Of a stretch of 64,000 nt of DNA, positions 27,817 to 35,883 are shown one piece after another. This DNA is from Streptomyces sp. HSG2. Lineage in GTDB: Bacteria; Actinomycetota; Actinomycetes; Streptomycetales; Streptomycetaceae. The notes beneath the pieces are model-generated. The model did not search any database, was not told the DNA's origin, and saw nothing but the letters and a program-made list of their open reading frames with translations. The DNA is taken from positions 806,001 through 870,000 of the forward strand of contig NZ_CP066801.1 in NCBI RefSeq assembly GCF_016598575.1, read 5' to 3'. The translations under genes and the position numbers were made by a program. How positions within the stretch are numbered: the stretch's first letter is position 1; each line of letters begins with the position of its first letter.

Positions 27817-27823
27817 TCCCCGC

Positions 27824-28516
27824 ATGGCTGCGGCTCAGGGACGACTGTCGGACGGCACCGGGGAAATGGACGAAGCGAACGGCACGGGGAGTGCGGGGGG
27901 ACGGGGCGACGCGGGAAGCCGGGAGGACGGAACGCCGGGGCCGTTCCGCGCGGCGGTGGAGGCTCTGCGGGGGGCGCGGATCCGACCGCAGATCGCGGTG
28001 GAGCGGACGCGGGCGCCGCAACGGCTGGCGCCGTACGCCCACGCACTGGAGGCGACGGTGACCGAGGGCGAGGAGGAACTCGCCGACGGGCGGTTGGTGT
28101 TGTTGCACGATCCGGCGGGGCACGAGGCGTGGCGGGGCACGTTTCGACTGGTGACCCTGGTGCGGGCGGACCTGGAGGCGGAGATGGCGGCGGATCCGTT
28201 GCTGCCGGAGGTGTGCTGGAGCTGGCTGACCGGAGCGTTGGAGGCCCGCGGGCTGTCGTACGGCGAGCCGGGAGGCACCGTGACGCGGGTGAGTTCGCAG
28301 TACTTCGGCGAGTTGGCGGCGCGCCCGGGGACGACGCAGATCGAGATCCGGGCCTCCTGGACCCCCCGGGAGCAGGCGGGCGGGGTGCCGGACACCGCCG
28401 CGCACCTGGCCGGCTGGTGCGACCTGCTGGCGCAGGTGGCGGGGCTGCCGCCCTCGGGGCAGGGGGACGCGTCGGTCGTGACGCTCCCCCAGCGCCGGGG
28501 TCCGCGACCGGCCTGA
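27824..28516 (+). CDS. DUF3000 family protein
   Basis: A 230-residue actinobacterial protein. A 40-residue Gly/Glu-rich N-terminus leads to the conserved core: [18 protein letters not shown], then [29 protein letters not shown], and [11 protein letters not shown] near residue 165. Function is not known for the family; the gene is often beside hemE or RNase D in actinomycetes. The ATG at 27824 is used because of the -10 hexamer just upstream; an ATG at 27866 is an alternative. Confidence 0.85.
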   Translation: MAAAQGRLSDGTGEMDEANGTGSAGGRGDAGSREDGTPGPFRAAVEALRGARIRPQIAVERTRAPQRLAPYAHALEATVTEGEEELADGRLVLLHDPAGHEAWRGTFRLVTLVRADLEAEMAADPLLPEVCWSWLTGALEARGLSYGEPGGTVTRVSSQYFGELAARPGTTQIEIRASWTPREQAGGVPDTAAHLAGWCDLLAQVAGLPPSGQGDASVVTLPQRRGPRPA

Positions 28517-29002
28517 CGGCCCCGAGGGGCGTGCCGTGCCCGCGGGCCGCGTCCCGCGGCCGGTGTCCGCCGGTCTCCGCCCGCTCCCGCCTGCCGGGGT
28601 GCGCGGGGCAGTGGGGCGTCCGTTCCCCGTCTCTCGCCTCCGGTGCCCCCCGCCGCTTCGCCTCGGGATCGAGCACGCCTTGCCAGCGCCTCTCCTCCTC
28701 CCCGCCGCGACTTCCGCGTGACCCGATCTCCTCGATCGACGCCCCGGGGCATCTTTCCGGTCACTTTGTCGATACGGCCACTTTCGGAATCTTTGCGACA
28801 TCGCGCCGCCGCAGGTCGTAACCGTTCGAGCTTCGAATGATCGACAGCCTGTCCGAATTGTTCTGATTGTTACTCACCGGATAGTGATCACTCTCTAAAG
28901 GCCGACCGGCACGCTGCCGAAGACGACTGTGACCTTGCAAGCACGGTTCGTCCCGGCTTCTTCCCCACGAGCCGACCCCGTCCCCGCACTCCAGGAGGCC
29001 TG
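28517..29002. other. Long intergenic region upstream of the LuxR-type regulator
   Basis: About 490 bases without a credible gene. The second half is much less GC-rich and probably holds the promoter of the regulator at 29003. A perfect ten-base palindrome, AGTGATCACT, is at 28883-28892, about 110 bases before the GTG, and TTCGAGCTTCGAA lies near 28828. Either could be an operator. Confidence 0.45.
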
Positions 29003-29665
29003 GTGTCCGTTCTTCTCGAGCAGCCCGCAAGCCTGGTCGCCTACCGCCCGAACAAGCCCACCGCCATGGTGGTCGTCGCCGACCCCCGCGTCCGCTCCAC
29101 CGTCACCCGCCACTTGTGGGCGCTCGGCGTGCGCGACGTGATCGAGGCCTCGTCCATCGCGGAGGCTCGTCCCCGCGTCGGCAACCCCCGTGACATCTGT
29201 GTGGCCGACGTCCATCTCCCCGACGGTTCCGGCCTGACGCTCCTGTCGGAGACCCGAGCCGCGGGCTGGCCGAACGGTCTCGCCCTGTCCGCCGCGGACG
29301 ACATCGGCGCCGTTCGCAACGCCCTGGCGGGCGGGGTGAAGGGCTACGTCGTCACCGGCACGCGGACCAACCTCGGCCTGCCCGGCCGCCCCGGCGCCGC
29401 CCCCATCGGCGCCGCCGCGGCCCGCCTTCACCGCCGCCCCCCGGGTGCCCCGAGCCACCCGGGTGGCTACCGCGAACTGTCCGGCCGTGAGGTGGAGGTG
29501 CTGCGACTGGTCGCCGAAGGCCAGTCGAACAAGGCGATCGGGGTCTCCATGGGACTGTCCGCGCTGACCGTCAAGAGCCACCTCGCCAGGATCGCCCGCA
29601 AGCTCGGCACCGGGGACCGCGCCGGAATGGTGGCCGTGGCCCTGCGGACCGGCATCATCCACTGA
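29003..29665 (+). CDS. LuxR/NarL-type response regulator
   Basis: A 220-residue regulator. A divergent receiver domain has the phosphoacceptor candidate D69 in CVADVHLPDGSG and a Lys in GGVKGYVV. A Pro/Ala-rich linker is followed by the LuxR HTH from about residue 155 (YRELSGREVEVLRLVAEGQSN, then LSALTVKSHLARIARKL). The usual acidic pair after the first strand is reduced to a single Asp (VVVADPRV), so phosphorylation may be weak or absent. CAGGAGG lies six bases before the GTG at 29003. No partner kinase is adjacent. The regulon is unknown. Confidence 0.87.
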   Translation: MSVLLEQPASLVAYRPNKPTAMVVVADPRVRSTVTRHLWALGVRDVIEASSIAEARPRVGNPRDICVADVHLPDGSGLTLLSETRAAGWPNGLALSAADDIGAVRNALAGGVKGYVVTGTRTNLGLPGRPGAAPIGAAAARLHRRPPGAPSHPGGYRELSGREVEVLRLVAEGQSNKAIGVSMGLSALTVKSHLARIARKLGTGDRAGMVAVALRTGIIH

Positions 29666-29793
29666 GCACGCCCCCGCGGGGCCTCGCGCCGTGCTCCCCC
29701 TCCCCGTCTCCCTCCCTCGCCCCGACCCGCCCTCCGGTCGGCTCCCGCCTCTCCCCCCCGGCAGCCGCCCGCCATGGCCGGTTCCCCTCCCTC

Positions 29794-29831
29794 CCGGGCC
29801 CGTCGACGGAACGTTCCGTCGACGGGCCCGG
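29794..29831. promoter_or_regulatory. 38-bp perfect palindrome upstream of RNase D
   Basis: Every base from 29794 to 29831 pairs about the centre 29812/29813. The core is CGACGGAACGTTCCGTCG. It lies between the regulator stop (29665) and the RNase D start (29856) and covers where a -35 box would be. It may be a terminator of the upstream gene, a repressor site, or both; there is no T-run. Confidence 0.7.
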
Positions 29832-29843
29832 CCCGCGCACGGA

Positions 29844-29849
29844 TACCCT
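29844..29849 (+). promoter_or_regulatory. -10-like hexamer for leaderless rnd transcript
   Basis: TACCCT, six bases before the GTG at 29856 and 13 bases after the 38-bp palindrome. Confidence 0.4.
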
Positions 29850-29855
29850 TGACAG

Positions 29856-31130
29856 GTGACCGACGCCCACGAAACCGCAGCAGACCGTCCCCTGCGCACC
29901 ACCGGAGGCGCCCCTCCGGACGAGCCCGGATCTCCTGCCCAGGCGCCGACCCCCTTGCTGGAACCCGGGGAGGGCGTCCCACCGGTCGTGGCCGACCCGG
30001 CCGCGCTGGCCGAGACGATCGAGGCGTTCGCGGCGGGCTCGGGCCCGGTCGCCGTGGACGCGGAGCGCGCCTCCGGCTACCGCTACGGCCAACGCGCCTA
30101 CTTGGTCCAGATTCGCCGGCAGGGGGCCGGCACCGCCCTGATCGACCCCGTGGCCTGCCCCGACCTGACCGCGCTGGGCGGGGTCCTGGCGGACGCGGAG
30201 TGGGTGCTGCACGCCGCCACCCAGGACCTGCCGTGTCTGCGGGAGATAGGAATGGCACCCGCCACTCTGTTCGACACCGAGCTGGCCGGTCGACTGGCCG
30301 GCTTCCCCCGGGTCGGCCTCGGCGCCATGGTGGAGGGGGTTCTCGGCTACACGTTGGAAAAGGGCCACTCCGCCGTCGACTGGTCCACCCGCCCCTTGCC
30401 CGAGCCCTGGCTGCGCTACGCCGCCCTGGACGTGGAACTCCTGGTGGACCTGCGCGACGCGCTGGAGAAGGATCTGGAGCGGCAGGGCAAGCTGGAATGG
30501 GCCCGACAGGAGTTCCACGCCATCGCCTCCGCGCCACCACCCGAACCGCGGCGCGACCCCTGGCGCCGCACCTCGGGCATGCACAAGGTACGGCGACGCA
30601 GGCAGTTGGCGGTCGTCCGCGAGCTGTGGCAGGCGCGGGACCTCGTCGCCAGGCGCCGGGACGTGTCGCCCGGGAAGGTGCTGTCGGACGCGGCGATCGT
30701 GGAGGCCGCCCTCGCGCTGCCGACCGACGCCCGGACCCTCGCCGCGCTGAACGGCTTCGGCCGGGTCAACCGTCGCCAGTTGGAGCAGTGGCAGTCCGCC
30801 GTGGACCGGGCCAGGTCTCTGCCCGAGTCCCGTTTGCCGCACCCCGGACAGGCCGTGCCCGGACCTCCGCCGCCACGGGCCTGGGCCGACAAGGACCCGG
30901 TCGCCGCCGCCCGCCTGACCGCCGCGCGCGGTGCCGTGACGGCCCTGGCGGAGCGACTGGACCTGCCGCCGGAGAACCTCGTCACCCCCGACACGGTCCG
31001 CCGGGTGTGCTGGGAGCCACCGGCCGTCGTGTCCGCCGAGACCGTGGCCGACGCGCTGAGCGCGCACGGGGCCCGCCCATGGCAGGTCCGACTGGTGACA
31101 CCCCTTCTCACGGCCGCGCTGGCGACCTGA
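29856..31130 (+). CDS. rnd: Ribonuclease D
   Basis: A 424-residue 3'-5' exoribonuclease for tRNA maturation. DEDD-type residues are visible: VAVDAERASGYRY (first Asp and Glu), LHAATQDLPCLREIG (next Asp), and AALDVELLVDL with the upstream Tyr of the DEDDy type in LRYAALD. An HRDC domain follows at about residues 240-320. An N-terminal extension of about 45 residues is Pro-rich. GTG at 29856 is used because of the -10 hexamer. A hairpin at 31140-31164 follows the stop. Confidence 0.93.
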   Translation: MTDAHETAADRPLRTTGGAPPDEPGSPAQAPTPLLEPGEGVPPVVADPAALAETIEAFAAGSGPVAVDAERASGYRYGQRAYLVQIRRQGAGTALIDPVACPDLTALGGVLADAEWVLHAATQDLPCLREIGMAPATLFDTELAGRLAGFPRVGLGAMVEGVLGYTLEKGHSAVDWSTRPLPEPWLRYAALDVELLVDLRDALEKDLERQGKLEWARQEFHAIASAPPPEPRRDPWRRTSGMHKVRRRRQLAVVRELWQARDLVARRRDVSPGKVLSDAAIVEAALALPTDARTLAALNGFGRVNRRQLEQWQSAVDRARSLPESRLPHPGQAVPGPPPPRAWADKDPVAAARLTAARGAVTALAERLDLPPENLVTPDTVRRVCWEPPAVVSAETVADALSAHGARPWQVRLVTPLLTAALAT

Positions 31131-31139
31131 CCCGGCGTG

Positions 31140-31164
31140 GTCGTGCCCCGTCGGCGGGCACGAC
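31140..31164 (+). terminator. Hairpin terminator after rnd
   Basis: GTCGTGCCC / GGGCACGAC, nine perfect pairs and a seven-base loop, ten bases past the stop. A second GC-rich hairpin (GCCGGCCG / CGGCCGGC) follows at 31222-31240. Confidence 0.65.
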
Positions 31165-31308
31165 GCTCGGGGCCGCTCGCCGTCCGCCGCCTCGGCGGGC
31201 TTCGCCGGCCGCGACACCCGGGCCGGCCGGTTCGGCCGGCAGGGGTGTGACGTTCACCGCTCCAGGCGAGGGGGCTGTGCAGCTACGTTACCCATAAGTA
31301 GCATGTGC

Positions 31309-31324
31309 CTGAGCGGACGCTCAG
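31309..31324. promoter_or_regulatory. Inverted repeat upstream of fadAB (possible TetR-type operator)
   Basis: CTGAGCG-GA-CGCTCAG, seven-base arms with a two-base spacer, centred about 50 bases before the fadA GTG. The TGAGCG/CGCTCA half-sites resemble operators of TetR-family fatty-acid regulators, but the regulator is not in the window. Confidence 0.5.
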
Positions 31325-31367
31325 CGTGCCGCGGCAGTGCCACCCAGCACCCTGGAGGAGAGCCATC

Positions 31368-32585
31368 GTGCCTCGTACCGTCAGGGACGTCGTCTTCGTC
31401 GACGGCGTCCGTACCCCGTTCGGCAAGGCGGGCCCGAAGGGCGTCTACCACGAGACCCGCGCCGACGACCTCGTCGTGAAGGCGATCCGGGAGCTGCTGC
31501 GACGCAACCCCGGTCTCGACCCCAAGAAGATCGACGAGGTCGCCATCGCCGCGACCACGCAGATCGGCGACCAGGGACTGACCATCGGCCGCACCGCCGG
31601 CATCCTCGCCGGCCTGCCCCAGTCCGTCCCCGGCTACTCCATCGACCGGATGTGCGCGGGCGCCATGACCGCGGTGACCACCACCGCCGGTTCCATCGCC
31701 TTCGGCGCCTACGACGCCGTCATCGCCGGTGGTGTCGAGCACATGGGCCGCCACCCGATGGGCGAGGGCGTGGACCCGAACCCGCGGTTCGTCAGCGAGA
31801 AGCTCGTGGACGAGTCCGCCATGTTCATGGGGATGACCGCGGAGAACCTCCACGACCGCTACCCCCACATCACCAAGCGCCGGGCCGACGAGTACGCCGT
31901 GCGCTCCCAGGAGAAGGCCGCCAAGGCGTACGCGGACGGCAAGATCCAGCAGGACCTGGTCCCGATCTCGGTGCGCCGCACCAACCCCGAGGGCGGCGAG
32001 ACCGGCTGGGGCCTGGTCACGACCGACGAACCGATGCGTCCCGGGACCACGCTGGAGAACCTCGAAGGCCTCAAGACCCCCTTCCGCGTGCACGGTCGGG
32101 TCACCGCGGGCAACGCGGCCGGCCTGAACGACGGCGCCACCGCCTCGGTCATCGCCTCCGAGGACTTCGCGCGCGAACACGGCCTGCCGGTCAAGATGCG
32201 TCTGGTCTCCTACTCCTTCGCCGGCGTAGAGCCCGAGGTGATGGGCTACGGCCCGATCCCCGCCACGGAGAAGGCGCTGGCCCAGGCCGGACTGTCCATC
32301 TCCGACATCGGCCTGTTCGAGATCAACGAGGCCTTCGCCGTGCAGGTGCTGGCCTTCCTCGACCACTACGGCATCGCCGACGACGACCCGCGCGTCAACC
32401 AATACGGCGGCGCGATCGCCTTCGGCCACCCCCTGGCCTCCTCCGGCGTGCGGCTGATGACCCAGCTCGCCGCCCAGTTCGAGGAGCGGCCCGAGGTCCG
32501 CTACGGCCTCACCACCATGTGCGTCGGCTTCGGCATGGGCGCGACCGTCATCTGGGAGAACCCGCACTTCGAGGGGGACAAGTGA
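31368..32585 (+). CDS. fadA: Acetyl-CoA C-acyltransferase (thiolase)
   Basis: A 405-residue thiolase performing the last step of fatty-acid beta-oxidation. The acylated Cys is C96 in SIDRMCAGAMTAV. The catalytic His is in AFGHPLASSG, and the second Cys in TTMCVGFGMG. GGAGGAGA lies directly upstream of the GTG at 31368 (VPRTVRDVVFVDG). Its stop overlaps the fadB start as GTGA. From memory the S. coelicolor orthologue is SCO6027. Confidence 0.96.
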   Translation: MPRTVRDVVFVDGVRTPFGKAGPKGVYHETRADDLVVKAIRELLRRNPGLDPKKIDEVAIAATTQIGDQGLTIGRTAGILAGLPQSVPGYSIDRMCAGAMTAVTTTAGSIAFGAYDAVIAGGVEHMGRHPMGEGVDPNPRFVSEKLVDESAMFMGMTAENLHDRYPHITKRRADEYAVRSQEKAAKAYADGKIQQDLVPISVRRTNPEGGETGWGLVTTDEPMRPGTTLENLEGLKTPFRVHGRVTAGNAAGLNDGATASVIASEDFAREHGLPVKMRLVSYSFAGVEPEVMGYGPIPATEKALAQAGLSISDIGLFEINEAFAVQVLAFLDHYGIADDDPRVNQYGGAIAFGHPLASSGVRLMTQLAAQFEERPEVRYGLTTMCVGFGMGATVIWENPHFEGDK

Positions 32586-34711
32586 GCACCACCGCAGAGC
32601 TGCTGAAGGGTGCCGCCGAGTTGTTTCCCGGCGAGGTCGTCACCCAGGCGCACGTACGCCACCTCGACCTCCCCCTGGGGGCCGGGCGCTTCGCGCTGAT
32701 CACGCTGGACAACGGCCACGACCACACCAAGCCGACGACGTTCGGCCCCCAGTCGCTGGGGAACCTGGACGCCGCGCTGGACCAGGTGGAGCGCGAGGCC
32801 GCCGCCGGCGAGATCGTCGGCGTGGGCGTCACCGGAAAGCCGTTCATCTTCGCCGTCGGCGCCGACCTCAAGGGCGTCGAACTTCTCAAGGAGCACCAGG
32901 ACGCGCTCGCCATGGGCAAGGGCGGCCACGACGTCTTCAAACGCCTGGCCTCGCTCGGGGTGCCGACCTTCGCCTACTACAACGGCGCGGCCATGGGCGG
33001 GGGCGTCGAGGTGGGCCTGCACTGCACCTACCGGACGGTCTCCTCGGCGGTGCCCGCCTTCTCGCTGCCCGAGGTCTTCCTCGGCTTGGTCCCCGGCTGG
33101 GGTGGCTGCGTGCTGCTGCCGAACCTGATCGGCCCGGAGAAGGCCGTCTCGGTGATCATCGAGAACAGCCTGAACCAGAACAAGCAGCTCAAGGGCGCGC
33201 AGGTCCACGAGCTCGGGATCGCGGACGCCATCTTCGAGGGCGCCGACTTCCTGGAGCAGTCGCTGATCTGGACAGCGGCCGTCCTCAAGGGCGAGATCCG
33301 CGTCGAGCGCCCGGCGATCGACCGCGGCGAGGCCTGGGACCAGGCCGTGGCCCGCGGGCGGGCCATCGCCGACGCCAAGGTGCACGGCGCCGCACCGGCC
33401 GCCTACCGCGCCCTGGACATCATCGCCGCGGCCAAGGACGGCGACACGCAGCGAGGCTTCGACGCCGAGGACCAGGCGCTCGCCGACCTGATCATGGGCG
33501 GTGAGCTGCGGGCCGGCATCTACGCCTTCAACCTGGTGCAGAAGCGCGGCAAGCGGCCCGTCGGCGCGCCCGACAAGAGCCTGGCGCGCCCGGTCACCAA
33601 GGTGGGTGTCGTCGGGGCCGGGCTGATGGCCTCACAGCTGGCGCTGCTCTTCCTGCGCCGCCTGGAGGTGCCGGTCGTGCTGACCGACATCGACCAGGAG
33701 CGCGTCGACAAGGGCGTCGGCTACGTCCACGCCGAGATCGACAAGCTGCTCGGCAAGGGACGCATCGGCCAGGACAAGGCCAACCGGCTGAAGGCACTGG
33801 TCAGCGGGGTCCTGGACAAGGCCGAGGGCTTCGCGGACGCGGACTTCGTCATCGAGGCCGTCTTCGAGGAGATGGGCGTCAAGCAGCAGGTGTTCGCGGA
33901 GGTCGAGGCGGTCGCCCCGGCGCACGCCATCCTGGCCACCAACACCTCCTCCCTGTCGGTCTCCGAGATGGCCGCGAAACTGAAGCACCCCGAGCGGGTG
34001 GTCGGCTTCCACTTCTTCAACCCGGTCGCCGTGCTGCCGCTGCTGGAGATCGTCCGGGGCGACGAGACGGACGACGCCTCCCTGGCGACGGCCTTCTCCG
34101 TCGCCAAGAAGCTGAAGAAGACCGCCGTGCTGGTCAAGGACGCGCCGGCGTTCGTCGTCAACCGGATCCTGACCCGCTTCATGGGAGAGATCCAGAACGT
34201 CATCGACGAAGGCACACCGGTTCCCGTCGCCGAGCGGGCCGTCGAGCCGCTCGGCCTGCCGATGTCGCCGCTGGTCCTGCTGGAGTTGGTCGGCCCGGCA
34301 ATCGGCCTGCACGTCTCGGAGACCCTCAACAGGGCCTTCCCGGACCGCTTCACCGTCTCGCCCAGCCTCAAGGCGGTCGTCGAGGCCGGCAAGCGGGGGT
34401 TCTACGTCCACGACAGCGGCAAGCCGGAGCTGGACCCGGAGGTGACGGCGCTGCTGAAGCAGGGCGACACCGTCCTGACCGAGGAGCAGGTGCGGACCCG
34501 TGTCCTGGACGCGGTCGCCCGCGAGATCGGCCTGATGCTGGAAGAGGGCGTCGTCGCCGAGGCGCAGGATGTCGACCTGTGCCTGATCACCGGCGCCGGT
34601 TGGCCCTTCCACCTGGGTGGCATCACGCCGTACCTGGACCGCGAGGGTGTCGGCGAGCGGGTGAACGGCAAGCGGTTCCTGCCCGTCGGAGTCGCCGACG
34701 TTCCCGCCTAG
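32582..34711 (+). CDS. fadB: Fatty-acid oxidation complex alpha subunit (enoyl-CoA hydratase / 3-hydroxyacyl-CoA dehydrogenase)
   Basis: A 709-residue bifunctional enzyme. The N-terminal crotonase domain (about residues 10-300) has the oxyanion stretch NGAAMGGGVEVGLH and PEVFLGLVPGWGG. The dehydrogenase part begins at VGVVGAGLMASQLALLFL, with the NAD motif reading GAGLMAS. It has TNTSSLSVSEMA and GFHFFNPVAVLPL, including the catalytic His region. Start GTG at 32582 overlaps the fadA stop, giving the classic fadAB coupling and the trifunctional complex. Confidence 0.96.
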   Translation: MSTTAELLKGAAELFPGEVVTQAHVRHLDLPLGAGRFALITLDNGHDHTKPTTFGPQSLGNLDAALDQVEREAAAGEIVGVGVTGKPFIFAVGADLKGVELLKEHQDALAMGKGGHDVFKRLASLGVPTFAYYNGAAMGGGVEVGLHCTYRTVSSAVPAFSLPEVFLGLVPGWGGCVLLPNLIGPEKAVSVIIENSLNQNKQLKGAQVHELGIADAIFEGADFLEQSLIWTAAVLKGEIRVERPAIDRGEAWDQAVARGRAIADAKVHGAAPAAYRALDIIAAAKDGDTQRGFDAEDQALADLIMGGELRAGIYAFNLVQKRGKRPVGAPDKSLARPVTKVGVVGAGLMASQLALLFLRRLEVPVVLTDIDQERVDKGVGYVHAEIDKLLGKGRIGQDKANRLKALVSGVLDKAEGFADADFVIEAVFEEMGVKQQVFAEVEAVAPAHAILATNTSSLSVSEMAAKLKHPERVVGFHFFNPVAVLPLLEIVRGDETDDASLATAFSVAKKLKKTAVLVKDAPAFVVNRILTRFMGEIQNVIDEGTPVPVAERAVEPLGLPMSPLVLLELVGPAIGLHVSETLNRAFPDRFTVSPSLKAVVEAGKRGFYVHDSGKPELDPEVTALLKQGDTVLTEEQVRTRVLDAVAREIGLMLEEGVVAEAQDVDLCLITGAGWPFHLGGITPYLDREGVGERVNGKRFLPVGVADVPA

Positions 34712-34867
34712 TAGGGCTCGGGTGGGCGGGGTGCCGAGGAGGAGACGTCGTCCCTCCCCGGCGCCCCTCCCCGTTCTCGGGTCCCCGGCGTCCCCTTCTC
34801 GGTGAGGCGGCCGGGAAGAGGCAACCCCCCAGGGGGGTGAGGGACCTGCCCGGGCCCACAGCGGTCG

Positions 34868-35187
34868 CGACGGGGAGCGTCTTCCTCGTCGCCATGCTGA
34901 GCGAGATCAAGCGTCAGGACCTGCTCGGCAGCCCCACCACGGCCTACCGGATCGCCGACACCCTCACCTCCGCGCTCACCACGGACTCCGACCTCGCCTC
35001 GCTCGGCGACCTCGCGGAACTCGCGAGCGGCATGGACGGGATCGACCCCGCGACGATGGAGACGATCACTCTGCCGGTCGCCTACGACGTGCGGGACCCC
35101 AATCGCGTGGTGCCCTCGGAGCCCGACGCCGGCCTCTTGTGGGCGGCGATCCGCGAGGGCGGGGAGATCCCGGACTCCGTGGGGTAG
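34868..35187 (+). pseudogene. C-terminal remnant of an LCP (LytR-CpsA-Psr) cell-wall ligase
   Basis: About 100 residues matching only the end of LCP proteins: FLVAMLSEIKRQDLLGSPTT, then LTSALTTDSDLASLGDLAEL, and the closing METITLPVAYDVRDPNRVV. The catalytic LCP core and the N-terminal membrane helix are absent, and upstream sequence back to fadB (34711) shows no trace of them. The frame from the ATG at 34894 is open, so a 97-residue peptide could be made, but it would lack activity. Probably a deletion remnant. Family recognised from memory. Confidence 0.7.
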
Positions 35188-35277
35188 CCGGCGACGTGGG
35201 CGACCGCGATCATGGGGGAGAGCGGGCGCGATCCGGTGCCCACACACCCCGCGCCCGCGGAGTGACCGGTCCGGAGG

Positions 35278-35329
35278 GTCCCATGTCCGCTCGACGCGTG
35301 ACGCGTCACGCGTCGAGCGGACATGGGAC
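35278..35329. promoter_or_regulatory. 52-bp perfect palindrome before the NYN/PIN-like gene
   Basis: All 26 pairs match about the centre 35303/35304; the core is CGTGACG/CGTCACG. It ends ten bases before the ATG at 35340. Both strands carry an identical ATG-started reading frame (MSARRVTRHASSGHGT), preceded on the plus strand by GGAGGG. As RNA it would fold into one very stable hairpin covering any ribosome site. Confidence 0.85.
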
Positions 35330-35339
35330 GCTGCCGACC

Positions 35340-35714
35340 ATGACGGACAACACTCCGCTCCTGGTGGTCGTCGACGCGGCGAACGTGATCGGCTCGGTGC
35401 CCGACGGCTGGTGGCGGGATCGGCGGGGCGCGGCGGAACGCCTGCGGGATCGCCTGGCAACGGACGGGGTGCCCGGGCGGGCGATGGACGTGGAGATCGT
35501 CCTGGTCGTCGAGGGGGCGGCTCGCGGAGTCGGTTCGGTCGCCGGGGTCCGGGTGGAGTCGGCGTCCGACAGCGGCGACGATCACATCGTCGATCTCGTC
35601 GAGAACGCCGCGGACGGCCCGGTCCTGGTCGTCACGGCGGACCGGGAACTCCGACGGCGGGTCGGCGCCTTGGGCGCAGAGGTGGCGGGCCCCCGCGCGG
35701 TGCGCCCTCGTTGA
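35340..35714 (+). CDS. Small NYN/PIN-like nuclease-fold protein
   Basis: A 124-residue protein beginning PLLVVVDAANVIGSVPDGWW, with the first acidic residue of a PIN/NYN fold (VVDAANV). The pattern continues with DSGDDHIVDLV and VLVVTADRELRRRV, the later acidic positions of the family. It may be a ribonuclease or a degenerate relative. The ATG at 35340 fits homologues I recall. An upstream ATG at 35283, inside the palindrome and with GGAGGG four bases before it, would add 19 residues. Function unknown; the palindrome may control its translation. Confidence 0.75.
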   Translation: MTDNTPLLVVVDAANVIGSVPDGWWRDRRGAAERLRDRLATDGVPGRAMDVEIVLVVEGAARGVGSVAGVRVESASDSGDDHIVDLVENAADGPVLVVTADRELRRRVGALGAEVAGPRAVRPR

Positions 35715-35847
35715 CGTCCGCTCGACCCGGACGACGGGGCGAGCGGGCGCCGCCCCTCGCGGTCCGCGACGGGTTCGCCAGGCCGCGCGCCGGTGCGGGC
35801 GCGGACCGCCCGCGATCGCCGGACGAGTGGAACGGCGCGGCTCGGGA

Positions 35848-35876
35848 CCGGCCCCCGGGAAGACCCCGAGGGCCGG
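35848..35876 (-). terminator. Hairpin terminator after dxs
   Basis: CCGGCCC / GGGCCGG with an inner CGGG / CCCG stem, eight bases past the dxs stop codon on the minus strand. Confidence 0.6.
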
Positions 35877-35883
35877 GTGCGGT

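Noticed and set aside
31337..32580. An N-terminal extension that would make fadB 1124 residues
   Set aside because: The extension is an out-of-frame reading of fadA; the GTGA at 32582 and the family length give the true start.
34824..34838. A CCCCCC/GGGGGG palindrome after fadB as terminator
   Set aside because: The arms are separated by one base, so an RNA hairpin would lose several pairs to its loop; too weak to call.
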